DNA from: Boswellia sacra
Lineage: Eukaryota; Streptophyta; Magnoliopsida; Sapindales; Burseraceae
Length of the DNA stretch: 64,000 nt
NCBI GenBank assembly: GCA_013180625.2
Contig: SNVD02000426.1
Location: 558,001 to 622,000, forward strand
Direction of reading: 5' to 3'
This document shows, piece by piece, positions 1 to 12,922 of the stretch; the stretch's first letter is position 1; each line of letters begins with the position of its first letter. A program made the position numbers and the translations under genes. The notes beneath the pieces are model-generated. The model was not told the origin of the DNA. It saw only the letters and a program-made list of their open reading frames with translations, and did not search any database.

Positions 1-593
1 ATGAAATTTTTCAGAAGCAACAAAATTCTCCACAAACATGTTCAGATTTAATGCTTCTCAAGATGCATGATTTGTATTGTTTTATTGTTCACATATACAA
101 TTTCCCCATTAATTTAATTTTTGGAAAATTTTGTGGTTCCTTCTCTTGTAAAGAAGCATTTCCTATCTTCTCAATACAGAAGTGCTGAGGGCAACCTTAT
201 GATGGCTATACTGTTCAAACTAATCTCTGGGCAAATGAACAAGATGTTGAATCCTCAATTTGATTTCAAGGAAATATACAAAATGTCAAATTTTCAAATC
301 ACATCTTGCCTGTGCCAAGCTATTTAATATACGGAAGAAGTCATTACGTGAACAAAAGATGAAAGAAATCTTAGGTAACCATGGGACATACATATTAATA
401 TTAACAAGAAGTGGGAGGAAAATCAAGAAAAAGCATATTAAAAGCAGTTTATAGTAACACATACACGTTCACAATCCAATACATAGTGGGTGGAGAACAA
501 GAAACTATTTATATGAGGACTCCATTTTATAGTTTTAAATAGAAAGATTCCAATTTGTACATCTCATCATATGTAGGTGATAACAGTATCCAC

Positions 594-2528
594 CTTAAGC
601 AGAAAATCTGCACCGGCCACAAGACAATCCATTTCACTTTCCTTCTCAATACTAATACCAAGCTTTTCCTTGATGAGATCGGCGAATTTGTATGCCCCAC
701 CACCTGTGGCCTTTTCATAAATAGAAGTAGTTAATAGCTTTACATATAAGTTAATACTACACTGCATAAAACAAACTTTATTATGACATAAACAATATTG
801 CTATACAATTCCTCAATTCTATGGTTTTTTTCCTCTGGCTCAGGAACTTAATATTTTGAAGTTACAATAAAAAAATATCTTTATTTGTTATGCGACCTTT
901 CAGAATAATATATGAACTAAACAAGGCTTCAATTAATGGAGTATAAATTCCTTATAATGAGCAAGAAGAGGGAATTTTGGGCTTGAGAAAGAGAGGTAAC
1001 ATTGATTCAGCTCGCAATAAAACAAAAACTAATATTTTCTCATCGCTTAAATTATAATCTCATGAAACTTCCTCGTTCCTATCTAGATTGTAAACATCTT
1101 TGATATCATCGTTTCTCGGTTTCAATAATCATTTTACCTTAATGAGGATCTTGTCCTTGGCTGAAGCCTCATGATGCCGAAGACCTGAATTCATCTTCAA
1201 CTATAAGCCAATGATAATAATATATAAACTCAAAAATTCCAAAATTAAAAGAAGAAAAATATACCTCTAATGACTACTGATCACTGAAATCAGTCTAACG
1301 TCCTATTCAGAATATCTACTACTTCCCTTTTTCATATTGCAAAATAGCGACAAATAATGACCAAAGTAATTCCTAACATTAGTTTCTCCTATCAACCACA
1401 GGGATACTCTCGCTAAGTAGTTATAGGATATGCTTGCCAAGTAGACAGTTAAAGTATAAATTGACACTAAAGATTAGTGATTTTGAAAGTGAAAATTCTT
1501 GAGACTACTTATTTCAAAATCTACCTAATTAAATTTCCTTAAGAAATGTAGGCGAGCGTGGCCGTCCATGTTACGTGGATTAAAAGCACACAAGAAGCAT
1601 GTTATCCTTCAAGCAAGCAACAAAAGATTAACCTTGATCAGACCCATCACCAGTTTGGAAAGCTCAGGCCTTAACTAAACTCTAAGTTGTGCAAGCAATA
1701 ATTTAAGCGGGATAAAAATGATTTTGTAATGTAACAGTTTGAGATGCTAATTACATGGCCTTGTCAACAAAGTTAAGCTCGGGGAAATCTTTCGGTTCTT
1801 TTATGAATCCAAATTCTGTTTTATGTACCGCACATTTTTCAATATAATTTATTCTCAATATCAACCGCATATCCTTTTTTAAATTAAAAAAAATCAAAAT
1901 TAATCGTATATTTCTAAATTCAATTAAAAATAAAAATACTGAATTTATAAGAATTTATAAAAGAACCCACCCTTCGAATCAAGCTTAATACAAACAAAAC
2001 CAGGCAAGGAAATAATTATTGCATCTACTATAAACACATTCCCCAGAACGCCACAAATCAGACTATTAATCCACGTAAAATGAACATTACAAATTTCAAT
2101 AATTAAGGCATAAAAAAAAGTAAGTACAAACCGCCAAGGTGAAGTTTCTTGGACCGAATAAACTCTAAGCAATCTTCAATTTTGCTGGTTTCGAATTTCG
2201 CGAAGTGGAACCTCCCTTGAAGAATCAGATGCTTCCTCTTACCATCAACATCATCACCAACCGACGTCGTATCACTGTTTCTCGAGAAATATACCAACTT
2301 TATTAACGAACCTATCACCAAAACACAACTGTCATTGTAATTTGTAACCTAACCCAAAACATTCATACTGCGACCAATTACCCAAAAAAAAAAAAAAGAT
2401 GAGATTAACAAAGATTCGTCAACAAAATTTGATCATTCACCTCCAATGTCCAGACCCAAATGAGATATTTGACTTTCGTATTGCCCTGCCTCCGATTTTC
2501 CCCGAATTTTAGCGTCCTTCTCTTCCAT
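594..2528 (-). CDS. PANK: Pantothenate kinase (type II), 5' part; gene runs off the left edge
   Basis: Phosphorylates pantothenate with ATP, the first and controlling step of coenzyme A synthesis in the cytosol. Four coding exons read cleanly on the minus strand with GT-AG borders and matching phases: 2441-2528, 2132-2311, 1138-1184 and 594-710 (144 codons). The protein starts [11 protein letters not shown]. The first exon junction rebuilds the ATP-binding glycine loop [17 protein letters not shown]. Exon 2 carries [19 protein letters not shown]. Exon 4 carries the family signature [18 protein letters not shown] and then [14 protein letters not shown]. The 47-bp exon 3 ([15 protein letters not shown]) is set by phase: it joins exon 2 in frame and leaves phase 0 for exon 4. 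The next expected exon was not found in 1-593, so the remaining kinase core lies beyond the window. Neighbour MTOPVIB is divergent, 1.2 kb away. Whether this is the stand-alone or the longer two-domain plant form cannot be told here. Confidence 0.9.
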
Positions 2529-3680
2529 TTCTGTGAATTGAATTGAATTGAACTAGCTTTTCTTGGTCGACTTTATAAGTGCCAAAATGAGACAAATTAA
2601 TCAACGGACTGCTCTTCGCCTAACCCATCACGCACAGCGTGCCGAAATCCTCTTTTTATCTCTGAAACCATTATTTTTATTAATTTTTTCTGCCTCAAGT
2701 AAACGCCATGATGGTCGCCTTGCGCCACTTCCGCGCGTGGTTTATTGCTTTTATGATTAATCAAAACCATGTTTAAGATGCGTTATCTCAATTTCTATCT
2801 GTACAACCGTCAACTGACGTGACAAGAGCTCGGTTTTTGACAAATTTTAATCGAATAATCTTTGCGTCGTCACCGATTAATTACATCTAACCCTTTTTAT
2901 ATTTTAATTTTTTTATTTTTTTTAAAATATAAAATATCTTTAATAATTTTAAAAATAATAAAATTAAATTATTTGTATAACTTTTTATATGACATAATTA
3001 TAAAATTACATCAGCGAATCGAGCAAAAAATAAAAATATATATCTTAAATATTTTATATAATTATATTGTACAAATTTTATAATCATATCGTAAAATAAT
3101 TATTAATAATATTACAAATATAATTTTTATAATACATGATTAAATTATACAATTTCATAATTTTATCGTATAAAAAATAATTTTAAAAATTTTAGACGAC
3201 TTCGTCATATAAATTCATAATAAAATTGTATAAAATTATCGTCATCGAGAATTTCATACAGTTCTATCTTATAATTCATACGATTATATCATACATTATA
3301 TAAAAATAATATTTTATATTTTAAAAATAAAAAAATATTCACATCTTTTTATAGTTTTATATCATAAACAGTAAAAAAAAGAGTTAGGTTTAGAAAAAAA
3401 TCTTCAAAAGGACTAAATTAAAAATACCCCTCGGTTCCGATTTCAGTTACACGATTCATTTGGCGTTGTAATTTTCAACGTTTTGTCTTTCAACGTTGTA
3501 TTTTCACCACCATTAAGCGACTTTAATGCACGTGCGACTTTTGCGCGAGCATCCCTTGTGGGGCCGTTACGGGGAAGTTTTTCTCCGTTACTTTGAAGTT
3601 TGAGTTTGAGTTGGGCCATAAAGAAACCTCTCCCAGCCAACCAATCTGGCCCAAAACCGGTTTGTCCAGAGCCGAGAGAC
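2529..3680. other. Shared upstream region between PANK and MTOPVIB
   Basis: The stretch separates the two divergent start codons and should hold both promoters. Bases 2880-3380 are extremely AT-rich, with many short runs of TAAAAT and TATAAT type and no coding signal. A CACGTG G-box core lies at 3529-3534, about 220 bp before the MTOPVIB start codon. Short open frames here have no recognisable domains and are taken as chance. Confidence 0.6.
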
Positions 3681-3687
3681 TATAAAA
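3681..3687 (+). promoter_or_regulatory. Likely TATA box of MTOPVIB
   Basis: TATAAAA stands 74 bp before the MTOPVIB start codon, in less AT-rich surroundings than the region upstream of 3400, which makes chance occurrence less likely. The transcription start is not mapped. Confidence 0.5.
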
Positions 3688-3754
3688 TCTTTTGCGGAAG
3701 CGCGGGAGTGTGAATTTAAAATTTATTTTTTTCCTCTCCCAAACCTTTTAAAAA

Positions 3755-6700
3755 ATGAACGTTTCGTCGGTTCAAAACCTGTGTATGCATGTAAGTTGTA
3801 TAATCTTCAGTGTACCTTCAAATTATTTAACCATTTCTATTGGAAAAAATTTGTTTATCATTCTCATTTTCTAATGATAAATCTAAATTTGCAGTTAATT
3901 TCTGCTGCATTTCAAAGGTGCCGTGTATCTGAAGATCTTTGCAGACTATCAGTTGTTCTTAAGCGTTGCTTTGCTCCTGATCCTTCTATTGTTCGAATTT
4001 CAAGTAAGTAATCTTTTTTCCATTTTGTGCATAATTAGTTTCAACGTTGTTTTATTGCAATTTGTGGTGATTCACAAAGGAATACGTGAGAAAACGAATC
4101 GATAATCCCACAGTTTTCTATGTCGAAGGAGGTCAAGACGGTGTCGTTTCCATTTTATCTAGCAAATTCGTGAAAGGAATAGCAATTAGGAGGTTGTTTA
4201 GATCAGAACGATAACTTTTCTTGAAAAGCAATCTCATGATAAGATTATTTAAGCAATAATTAAACTCTTTTTCAATTAATTAATTTTTTTCCCTTCAAAA
4301 TGAAAAAAGTATCAGATACAGGCATCGGTAGCTTCATGGAGGAGTTTCAGGACCTAAAATTGTGTAAGGAGGATGTTGATGCCGAAAAGTGGGGTAAGAG
4401 AATGATTCTAATATGTTAGGTGTCTCCACTTTGCACATGTTTTGTAGTTTAAAATGAAACTGATTCATTCTGCTTTTTTCTCATTTTTTGACCATAATTA
4501 TGTGCATACAATCAACTCATACAACTTTATGTATCATAATACTATTAGATGGATGGTTATCATATTATTATTATTATTATTATTTATATTCTAGCAATGA
4601 TTATCCATCAGGTTACGTTGTGTAGATTAAATTGTATGAATTTTTTGTAAGTGTATTATTACTCTTTTTGTAGTGCAAAAACATGTATCCTGTTAATTTG
4701 TAACGAAAAGTTGCATTTATTGGTTATTTGACGTTTGGAGTTGTATTGCAGATGGAATGCTTTCAGTTAGAACAACTAGTAAGTTCCATTATTTCTTGGT
4801 AACTTTGTTTTGATATCATAGATCCTTCTTCACTGTGCCATTAGTTGCATATAATTGTTCAAGTAGCAGGCCTTTCAGCTATATTTCCAGTGCTTCATGT
4901 CATTGTTACTGTAATATGTACTTGGCGATGCCCATTAGATCAATCATGTGGCAGACTTATTGAAACGTTTGGAAATACTCAAATAAGCTTTCTAAGGTTC
5001 TAAAACTTTTTTCTGTGGAGATTGCAGACATTTCTGATGATGAGATTTATCATTATCATTTGAATCTAAGAGAGAAAGTTTCTACCAGAAGGCTGACTAG
5101 GCTGCCCTCAAATCCCAAGAATGGTGCAAAGTTCAGGTATGCGATTAAATTGAGCACTCCGTTACTCGGTTTTATATGATCTCATTTTAAATTGCTTGTA
5201 AATCTATCTGTAGTGGGACTGAAGTATATGTGTCCATTTCTGAAAGCATTGATGTTTTACTGGCAGAGCTCAAAGGCTTCTTTCGAAAGGTTGGTTAGCT
5301 CTACTCTGCATAGCATATCTCAAGTCTATACTTGCAAGTGAATTATCTGCAAAACCATCAATTATGCTTTTCTGTTGTTCAAGGTCAAGCAGTAGTCAAT
5401 ATATACAAATTTGTATCAACTTCTGTGGCTAAAATATTTGTTCAATTTTCCATAGGACTAGCCAAAGCTCTTAGTTACATTTTAAAATCTGGTTAAAGTT
5501 TCCAACCTGTTGCTTTTGGCTAGATGCATAATTTCCTTATACTTTTAACTTTTCAACCTTACTGGTGTTCACGTTTTATATCACTGATTCCACAAGGGAG
5601 TTCTATGATTTTAGTCATCTATTCACAATTGATACTACTAGTCTAGCGTTCCATATTTCTCTAATATATGTGGTTTCTTGAGATTCTTTTTCATCCACCA
5701 ATCCGTTCGTCTAAAATTTGATTCTCCTTTCATTTTGCAGATCCTTGTTCTAAAGATCCCCGTAAGTTCAACTTAAGACTCTACTGAAACTGAGGTCCTT
5801 TTTTAGGAAGCTGCAGGGATAAAAAGAAAAAGTAATTTTGGAAAAAATGTACGAAGGTTTCTTTCCAATTTGATGGTGAAGAGGGAGGGAAACGAAAGGG
5901 AAATTATTAGTATGCTCTTAGAATTAAATTTATTACACAGTTTGATGATTTATTCTTTCCCTATATTTTTCATCATTTTTCAAAATGCTTTCTCTAATGG
6001 TTTATGCTTTTACCTAATATTGATTCCGCAACATTGGCAGTTTGTGGTTCAAATATCAGCTAAATCCTAAATGGAATTTTAGTGGATAACAGGCTGGTAA
6101 AATTGGTTTCTTTCTTTTTCAGAATGTTGCAATTGAACTGGCAGTTGAACAAGGAAATGTTACCGGATCACGATTTGAAAGTCTTTTTCTGGCAAACGAG
6201 TGCAATCCTTTACCTTTTGCAGCATCAAATCTGGAAAGATTGAAGTCAGGCTTTAAAGACTACGTTTTAATGCATGGAAATAATTTAAATAGAAAGTGTG
6301 ACTCTTGCTTCTCAAGTTGGTAAGTTTACACTCAATTCATCATTTGTTCTGTTTCTATTGTAGCCTCTGGACTCTACTTGCATCGTTTCTGGAGTTGTAA
6401 AGATGATTTGAGGGTGGTTGTCCCCCTAATTTAAATTTCCATCCACAAATAAAAAAAGAGTGTTCTTATTTTATTTCCCAGAGTCTAGGGGCTTGTATTC
6501 TCTTATTAATTATTATTATCTCTTAGAAAGTTAGAATCCATTCAGTTTAAATCAAAATGCATATAGGATGTGGCAACTGAAACTCCATGGCTTGTCATGT
6601 TGGTCACATAAATGTTGATTTATATTCTAAGGCATATGAGATCTGTTGGGTGTCTTCACTTTCTGTTTCCCTAGGAATATATTTTAATTAAGCCAATCGG

Positions 6701-9700
6701 TTAGTTATTCGGTTGGAATATACCATTATATCCTCTATGATGATTGCAATGCATAAAAAAGAGCCTTCTTTTGACTGCTTGAAAATGCTTTTCTCGTTTG
6801 GTATCTGTATTTCCTCAACTCTCTTCCTGGAAAATTATTTAACTCTAGCCTTTTTTTATTTTTTTTATCTGATATGCAAAGCATTTACTTATTTTTCTAC
6901 TGTTTTTACTGCTGTTTAGGAGCCAAAGATTTCTAGTTTTGTTACCTTTTTCTTAAATTAAATAGGCTTAGCTATCTTTTAGGTCAGCTGCTAATTCTGT
7001 AATTGCTGGTAACCATTTTTTGCTGCTATTGGGGGCCTAGTGGTGGTATCTTTGTAACTTATAGAGTTTGTAAAACGTGCATACATTACCATTGAATATC
7101 TGCCAAATCCAAATTCCTTTACCCTTTCTCTTCTCAGGGATCATCAAAAGGTTGGAAGTGGAGTAGCACGCAGCACGGAGAGTCTTAAGAGTCCTGGACT
7201 GCTGATGGAGGTCGTCATTATAATTAGTGAATTATCAGAAACAACCTGTACTTGCTTCAGTGCAAGCAGCTCTAAAACTGAGGTTCATTTCGTCTTTTAA
7301 GTTTTACTACTTCATATCCTTTCTATTAAAGAACCCGTTTCAAATATATTTTGGTGCATTTGAATCCAGAGAGGAAATGTGGATATCTATATGGTTTAAA
7401 GATAAGATGGATAATATCTATCTGATTATCATTATTTAATACTACATGCTGAAAGTAATATAAAATTGATTTTAAATGCTGCTCTTTTGGACCTCAATTG
7501 TATTGATCGAGGATTTTCTGTTCTTTATAAGTAATCTTGGTAATACTAGAATATTATAAATGATGTGAATTCCTGATATTTTCAAAGAGAGGAAGATTTT
7601 AAGTGGTTTTCGAAGGACCTTTTTTGCAACTTGAGAGGCTATACCTGTAAGTCTACTAGTTTCTGTGTTTGTATATTGTTTCAAAGTCATATATATATAT
7701 GAATCGGTCAATTTCTTACACACCAAAAGAGCTAGAAATGGCAGAGGTTGTAAAAAGTGGAACAATGTCTAATCGCTAACAACAATGAAGGTAAATTTTC
7801 ATCCAACCCAAAAAACAGAATTCCTGTGTGCCTGTCAGTTGGAGATTGAGGAAATCATGGAGCTTGTTTAGCAAAATATGTAGAAGACAAGGATCTACTT
7901 CGATATATGTCCTTATTGGATGACAAACCTGGGTATTTATAGAGTTTTTTGAGTAGCACTAGAGATATTTTAAGAGTCCTGACCCATTTTGAATGTTGAC
8001 AGCGTCATGGAGATTGTGGTTAGTAGTTCGCTTTCTTTTCACGTTATGGAGATATTTCCCTCCTTAATAGCAGGTAAGGACATGAGCAACACAAGAGGCA
8101 CCTGCAAGTTAGCAGATCATGGAGGTACAAGAAAGTGTCATGCAATATTCCCTAGCTGTAGAAGGGCTAATGGTTTTTAACTTTTGTCGATTTTTGGAGT
8201 TTAATGGATACAACCTCAAACCTGTATTATGGTATAGATTTTTAGGTCTTTGAGGGGCTTAATAAAGTTTGGTCTCATTAATTTTATCTCCAAACAGGGT
8301 TTATAGATTTTGTTTATCATTAGGAGATCTGCACTATAGTTTGTCACTCATTCGATATAGTTCAACTTCTTCACTGAAAAATGACACCCATTCCATCGGT
8401 TGGATGATTGAGATGGAGTAATTTCATTCTTGGATGACTTGGCCTATAAACGATGAACCTAGCACTTGTTGACTGGTTTTATTTATTTATTTATTATTCT
8501 TATTTTTTAAAACTCTAATTATTTAGGCCTGTAAAAGTATGTGGTAAATAGGTATCTTCTTTGCCATTCAGTTCCTGATTCATTCTGCAGTTGAGCTGGT
8601 GTTCATGAGATTAGATTGTTTTGAGTTTCATGTGGCTTCCAAAATTATCTTGAGGTAGAACTAGTCTGCTAATGTTATCAATAATTCATCTGGATGCTCT
8701 CCTTGGTTTATATGGTCACATGTGTTAATGACTTTGACATGAAAGGACCTTATGTGATGAGTATTAAAATTAACAATGGGATCGTACAAATTAATTAAGA
8801 AGATTAAGGTCATTAAACAAACAGAAATTTTGCGTAAGTATATTGCTTCTGTCGCTGCTGTCTTAAGTTTCGGTCTACGTTAATCAAATAATATAAAACT
8901 TTGCGCTTTTTAATGCTTGCACTCGTTTATATAAAGTCCTATTTTGTCGGTGACTAAAATGACCTGCCAATATCCGTTTCCAGGTTTTGTATTTTAAAGA
9001 TTTCTCACCTTGTTCAATATACCCATCATCTCTCACTGCATTGACCACTATTGACTGGAAGAGTTATGGGTTGCTGTTGGGAAGGCTCGTCGATCAAGTA
9101 GGCTACATAATGCTAGAATGGGCAAACTTACCGCCACAGATTCATATTGATATGGTCCTTCACTGTTACCATAAGCAATATCCCATATTTCATTTTCTAT
9201 TTTAAGCTTAACCTTAGGTTTATTTTATTTTATTTTTATTATTATTATTTTTTGTTCCTGTGGTAATTTAAATACATATTATATGCTTTCTATATTCCTT
9301 GACTGTTGTCAAGTTTAAACTTCTGCCATCGGCTAGACAAAATACTCAACCTCATCGGAATCTCATAAAAGAGGCAGTTAAACTTGCATTGGATGATTTG
9401 AAGGCGAGACATGCAGGAATGCTTTTAAGTGCACGTGCCCTTAAGGTACATCTCATTTCTTTTCCAATGGATTACATTTTTGAAGTTTACAAAGAAAATG
9501 TTTGATTTCAGCGCAATCTTAAGTTTCAATCACTAAGAATACAATACAGTTCTGGAAGGAAAATTCTGCTTAATGTCAAATTTCAGTTGGCATTTAGTTC
9601 CAGAAAGCAGTTGAATTTTCTATCAGAAGTAACTTGGCTTCCTCAATTATTTACCATTGTGGAGTATTAGTTTGCAACATGTTTAATATCTGGGTTCGTA

Positions 9701-10395
9701 CTATTTGTCTCCGTGGTTGCTCGTTTTTATCTTTGTTGTCAAACTCCGCGTGGAAGGATGATCATGGTGTAATGAGTATGACAGGATTTAAAGCCTCTGA
9801 AAGTTCCGGTCCTGGTACATCATTAGACTTTGAGGGATTCACAGTCAACAAGATTATGTGAAATTTTGCCAATAAACTATCAATCAAATCTGACCTTTTG
9901 AGGAGTTTTAACGATATTTGTCTCCTGGCGAGTTAACATAGACATTTGAACCGTCCCTCAAACTTACTTGGCCGACATTATGATGAAAATTTAATGATAT
10001 CTATAAACTTCATATGTTGATTGATCAAGCTTTTTTTTTTTTTTTTTTTTTAACTGATCTACTAAATTTCTCGTATATTTCAGATACGCAGTTATGCCCC
10101 TGATCTTGCAAGAACAATGGCTGGCCTCATATTGGCATCTAATGACTCAGACTTCCAAGGAGAATGCTTCTCTCTTCTTGGGTTGGAGTCTCAAGATAAT
10201 GAAGGCGAAATTCTTGAACATTGTATAAAGGAAAAGATAATTTCAGTTATAGAGATGAATGATAGAAAGTCACAGAGAAAAAGAAGCAAAGAGGTTGCAC
10301 CTTATCTTTTCGAAGATGACTGCCTCCGGGAACCTAACTTCCAGGATGAGGAATATGATAAAGGTGAACATGTGTTTAGTCCCTTGGATTTCTAA
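3755..10395 (+). CDS. MTOPVIB: MTOPVIB, meiotic topoisomerase VIB-like protein
   Basis: Partner of SPO11-1 and SPO11-2 in the complex that makes meiotic double-strand breaks; acts in the nucleus of meiocytes. About 480 residues in 12 coding exons: 3755-3790, 3895-4003, 4310-4393, 4752-4778, 5028-5136, 5214-5289, 5741-5761, 6123-6319, 7138-7282, 8984 to about 9177, about 9313-9445, and 10084-10395. All joins keep frame except the one after exon 10, where no GT donor fits (see findings). Exons 2-3 give the motif ISDTGIGS, the counterpart of the GHKL ATP-lid box of topoisomerase VI subunit B, followed by EEFQDLKL. The transducer-like C-terminal part reads [19 protein letters not shown], then CFSLLGL and [13 protein letters not shown]. 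The length fits the plant family (about 490). The start codon is the first ATG after the TATA box and gives a 12-codon first exon ([12 protein letters not shown]). Intron 9 is long, 1.7 kb. Confidence 0.9.
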
Positions 10396-10519
10396 ATCCG
10401 TCTTTGAATGCCTGCATTCAACATATCTTGAAAAATGCATAAAAGCTCTCCTAGGGTTACGGCTAGATTTGGGTCATCCACAAAAAAGTTACAGGTAGCG
10501 ATGACAAAATACGGGTTTT

Positions 10520-10840
10520 AGCTACGGTGCATCGGTTGTATCGGTGCATCGCTTTTCCAAATTTTTATAATTTTAGTGTAAAAGTTGTAAATCATTGTAT
10601 AAAAATCGTAAATGTGAAAAAAAAAGTTGTAAATAAAAAATTGTATAACTATTTTTAATTTTTTATAAACTAGTGTAAAAGTTGTAAATCATTTTATAAA
10701 AGTCGTAAATGTGAAAAGGTATTTATTTACAACTTTTTTTTTCACATTTACTATTTTTATACAAAGATTTACAATTTTTATACTAACTTTACAAAAAATT
10801 GAGAAGTGATATACCGATACATTATATGTACTGTAAAATG
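10520..10840. mobile_element. Palindromic MITE just downstream of MTOPVIB
   Basis: The two ends are imperfect inverted repeats: the left begins TACGGTGCATCGG and the reverse complement of the right begins TACAGTACATATAATG. Homology runs inward over about 120 bp per arm. A 45-bp block starting AGTGTAAAAGTTGTAAATC occurs twice in direct order (about 10576 and 10673). There is no coding capacity. The target-site duplication is not clear and the exact ends are uncertain by several bases. It begins about 125 bp after the MTOPVIB stop codon, so it may lie in the 3' UTR or the polyadenylation region. Confidence 0.6.
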
Positions 10841-11327
10841 ACCCCAAAATACGAGGCTTTTAATTTTTGTCTTGAACGGTGTCCAAACTGTCAACTCAAG
10901 CTGGGTTAATTTGACAAAAAAAAAATCGATTTTTAGTTCGTTGTCTGGTTTACTTTTACTTTTTATTAAGTGAGATGAATGGCATTGATTAGTATCTTGA
11001 TTTAAGTTAAAAAATACACTGCGAGTTAGAATTTATTTTCATTATATTTTTTAATGTGGAACCATTGGCTCAAATTTTTATCGTTATTAATGACATGTCA
11101 TCTTAATCCAGAACGTTCTGGGGGTCGGTCCATTGGGGAATCTGTCACAAAGCAACAATCCAATAGAGGTCCATTTTGTGATGCTTTTGACGGAATGGTC
11201 CATAGCGATTAGTCGGCTGCCACGTGCATGAGCATAACCAGTTGTAATCCGATTGCAGCCTATTAACAATAAATACCCTAATAAAAAATATATTAGTTAG
11301 TTGTTTATTCAAATCTCAATGAATCAA
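10841..11327. other. Intergenic spacer between two small transposons
   Basis: No gene, tRNA or clear regulatory site is visible. It carries a CACGTG motif near 11222 in a low-complexity background. The short open frame near 11087-11269 on the minus strand has no recognisable domain. Confidence 0.5.
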
Positions 11328-11900
11328 TAGGCTTGGTACCGGGACGGGACGGGTACGGGATGGCAAGTATCTAGTCTTGCCTCGTCTCTTTTTTTTTTGC
11401 CCCGCCCCGCCCCATTACCCTGTTGCGGGGCGGGACAGAAAAAAAAGAGACAGATCCATACCCGCCTCGCTCCGCCTCGCAAAATTTCATTTACATCCCA
11501 TAATATTTATATTTTTTAATACACCCACAATATTTCTTTTAATTCCATCTATAATTTCATACAATATCATCAACATGCTTACGTCACGGCCAAAAATCCA
11601 AAAAAAAAAATAAAAAACAAATATATTCTGAAAGTTCCTATATATTAAAATTTAACAAAATAACCCCCTAAAATTCTCTAAGTCCTTATATTTTGAATTT
11701 TTTCATTTATACCCTTAACTGTGCGGGGTGGGGCCAACGGGTCTAGAGGCAAGACCCGATCTCGGACCCGCTCCGGACGGGGCATACTCTATGCAGTCCC
11801 GTACCCGCCCCTTACAGTGATCCGGAGCGGGTCTGGATCCGCCCCGTTGGACCGGATCCGGCCGGATCAGTGGTGGGGCTGAGGCAAATGCCCAAGCCTA
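11328..11900 (+). mobile_element. Non-autonomous hAT-type element with perfect 8-bp target duplication
   Basis: Terminal inverted repeats read TAGGCTTGG at the left and CCAAGCCTA at the right. Both sides are flanked by the identical 8-mer TGAATCAA (11320-11327 and 11901-11908), the size expected of hAT transposases. Both ends are very rich in G and C (GGGACGGG, GCCCCGCCCC), while the middle is AT-rich and non-coding. No transposase is encoded. A larger relative in the same orientation lies at 48314-50892. Confidence 0.87.
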
Positions 11901-11908
11901 TGAATCAA

Positions 11909-12614
11909 TGTGATTCTTGAAATATTAATTGGATTAAGCAAATCTTAAAATTTTTCTTAATTCAATGAGTGAATATTTGATAGTGAATTTAACTTTGTTG
12001 AAAGTAACACAATTGGCTAGTGTGATTAAATTTATAAAAACTTTAGCGAGTTAATTTAAAGAAGTTAATATAAATTGTAGTATGCGTCAATTATTTTTAA
12101 ATCATATAAAACATATTATACATGTTGTGTCAACTATTTTATATAGAAGTTATGAAACAGTAAGGAATGAAGAATAGAAGATAAATACTCTCCCTTTTCG
12201 CTTTGCATTACAATTACAAATTGGTACAAAATTTTTACCACTTTGTAGGTTGTAGGTTTTGCTTTTGACACTATACAAGAAGCAAAAGCCTTTTGGATAA
12301 ACAAATTGATGGGTGATAACTAAATCGTCTCCAACACTAAAATGGCAGAATTCGAGTGTGTGGATATAACCTAGGAATTATCGAATTAGGAAATGGCCTG
12401 TACAATGAAAAAAGATGGAGAGGATAATATGTATATGAAGAAAAATATTAGTCAATCCATTACATAGTTGCAAAGAAAGTAAAGACAGTAGAGAGAAAAA
12501 GCAATGTAAAACTAGAAGGATATATTATCAGAGTCCTTAGAAAGGAAGTGGAAGCAGATCAATTAACTTATACTTTGCTTCTTCACGATCACAAATCACA
12601 ACTGAGAAACCTTT

Positions 12615-12687
<73 letters not shown>

Positions 12688-12922
12688 TTATTTATTTATT
12701 TATTAGACAAAACTTATGCATTCTTTTGAGAGTACATTTAAGTTAATTTGTAAACATTATGATATCAAACACATTGACAAGAGTCATACGTATTGATATG
12801 ATCTCTCACAACAAAACAAAAGAAAAAGAAAAAGGCTAAGTAGCCTTCTAAAAGAAAATATATATAAAACAGGAAATCAATATAAACACCAACTTTGAAA
12901 CATACACTCTCTTAAAGATTCT
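11909..12922. other. Intergenic and 3' flank of galactinol synthase
   Basis: No coding region is supported. The part next to 12922 is the likely 3' UTR of the minus-strand galactinol synthase. It contains the TA/TTTA repeat listed separately. Confidence 0.5.
12619..12705. repeat. (TA)n microsatellite followed by (TTTA)n
   Basis: About 65 bp of almost pure TA, broken once by a TT, runs directly into about six TTTA units. It is likely length-polymorphic. Confidence 0.95.

Noticed and set aside
3443..3640. 65-residue minus-strand frame upstream of MTOPVIB
   Set aside because: Basic, no domain, and lies in the MTOPVIB promoter region; treated as chance.
7472..7765. 97-residue minus-strand frame inside MTOPVIB intron 9
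   Set aside because: No recognisable domain, and AT-rich intron composition; no splice-linked partner.
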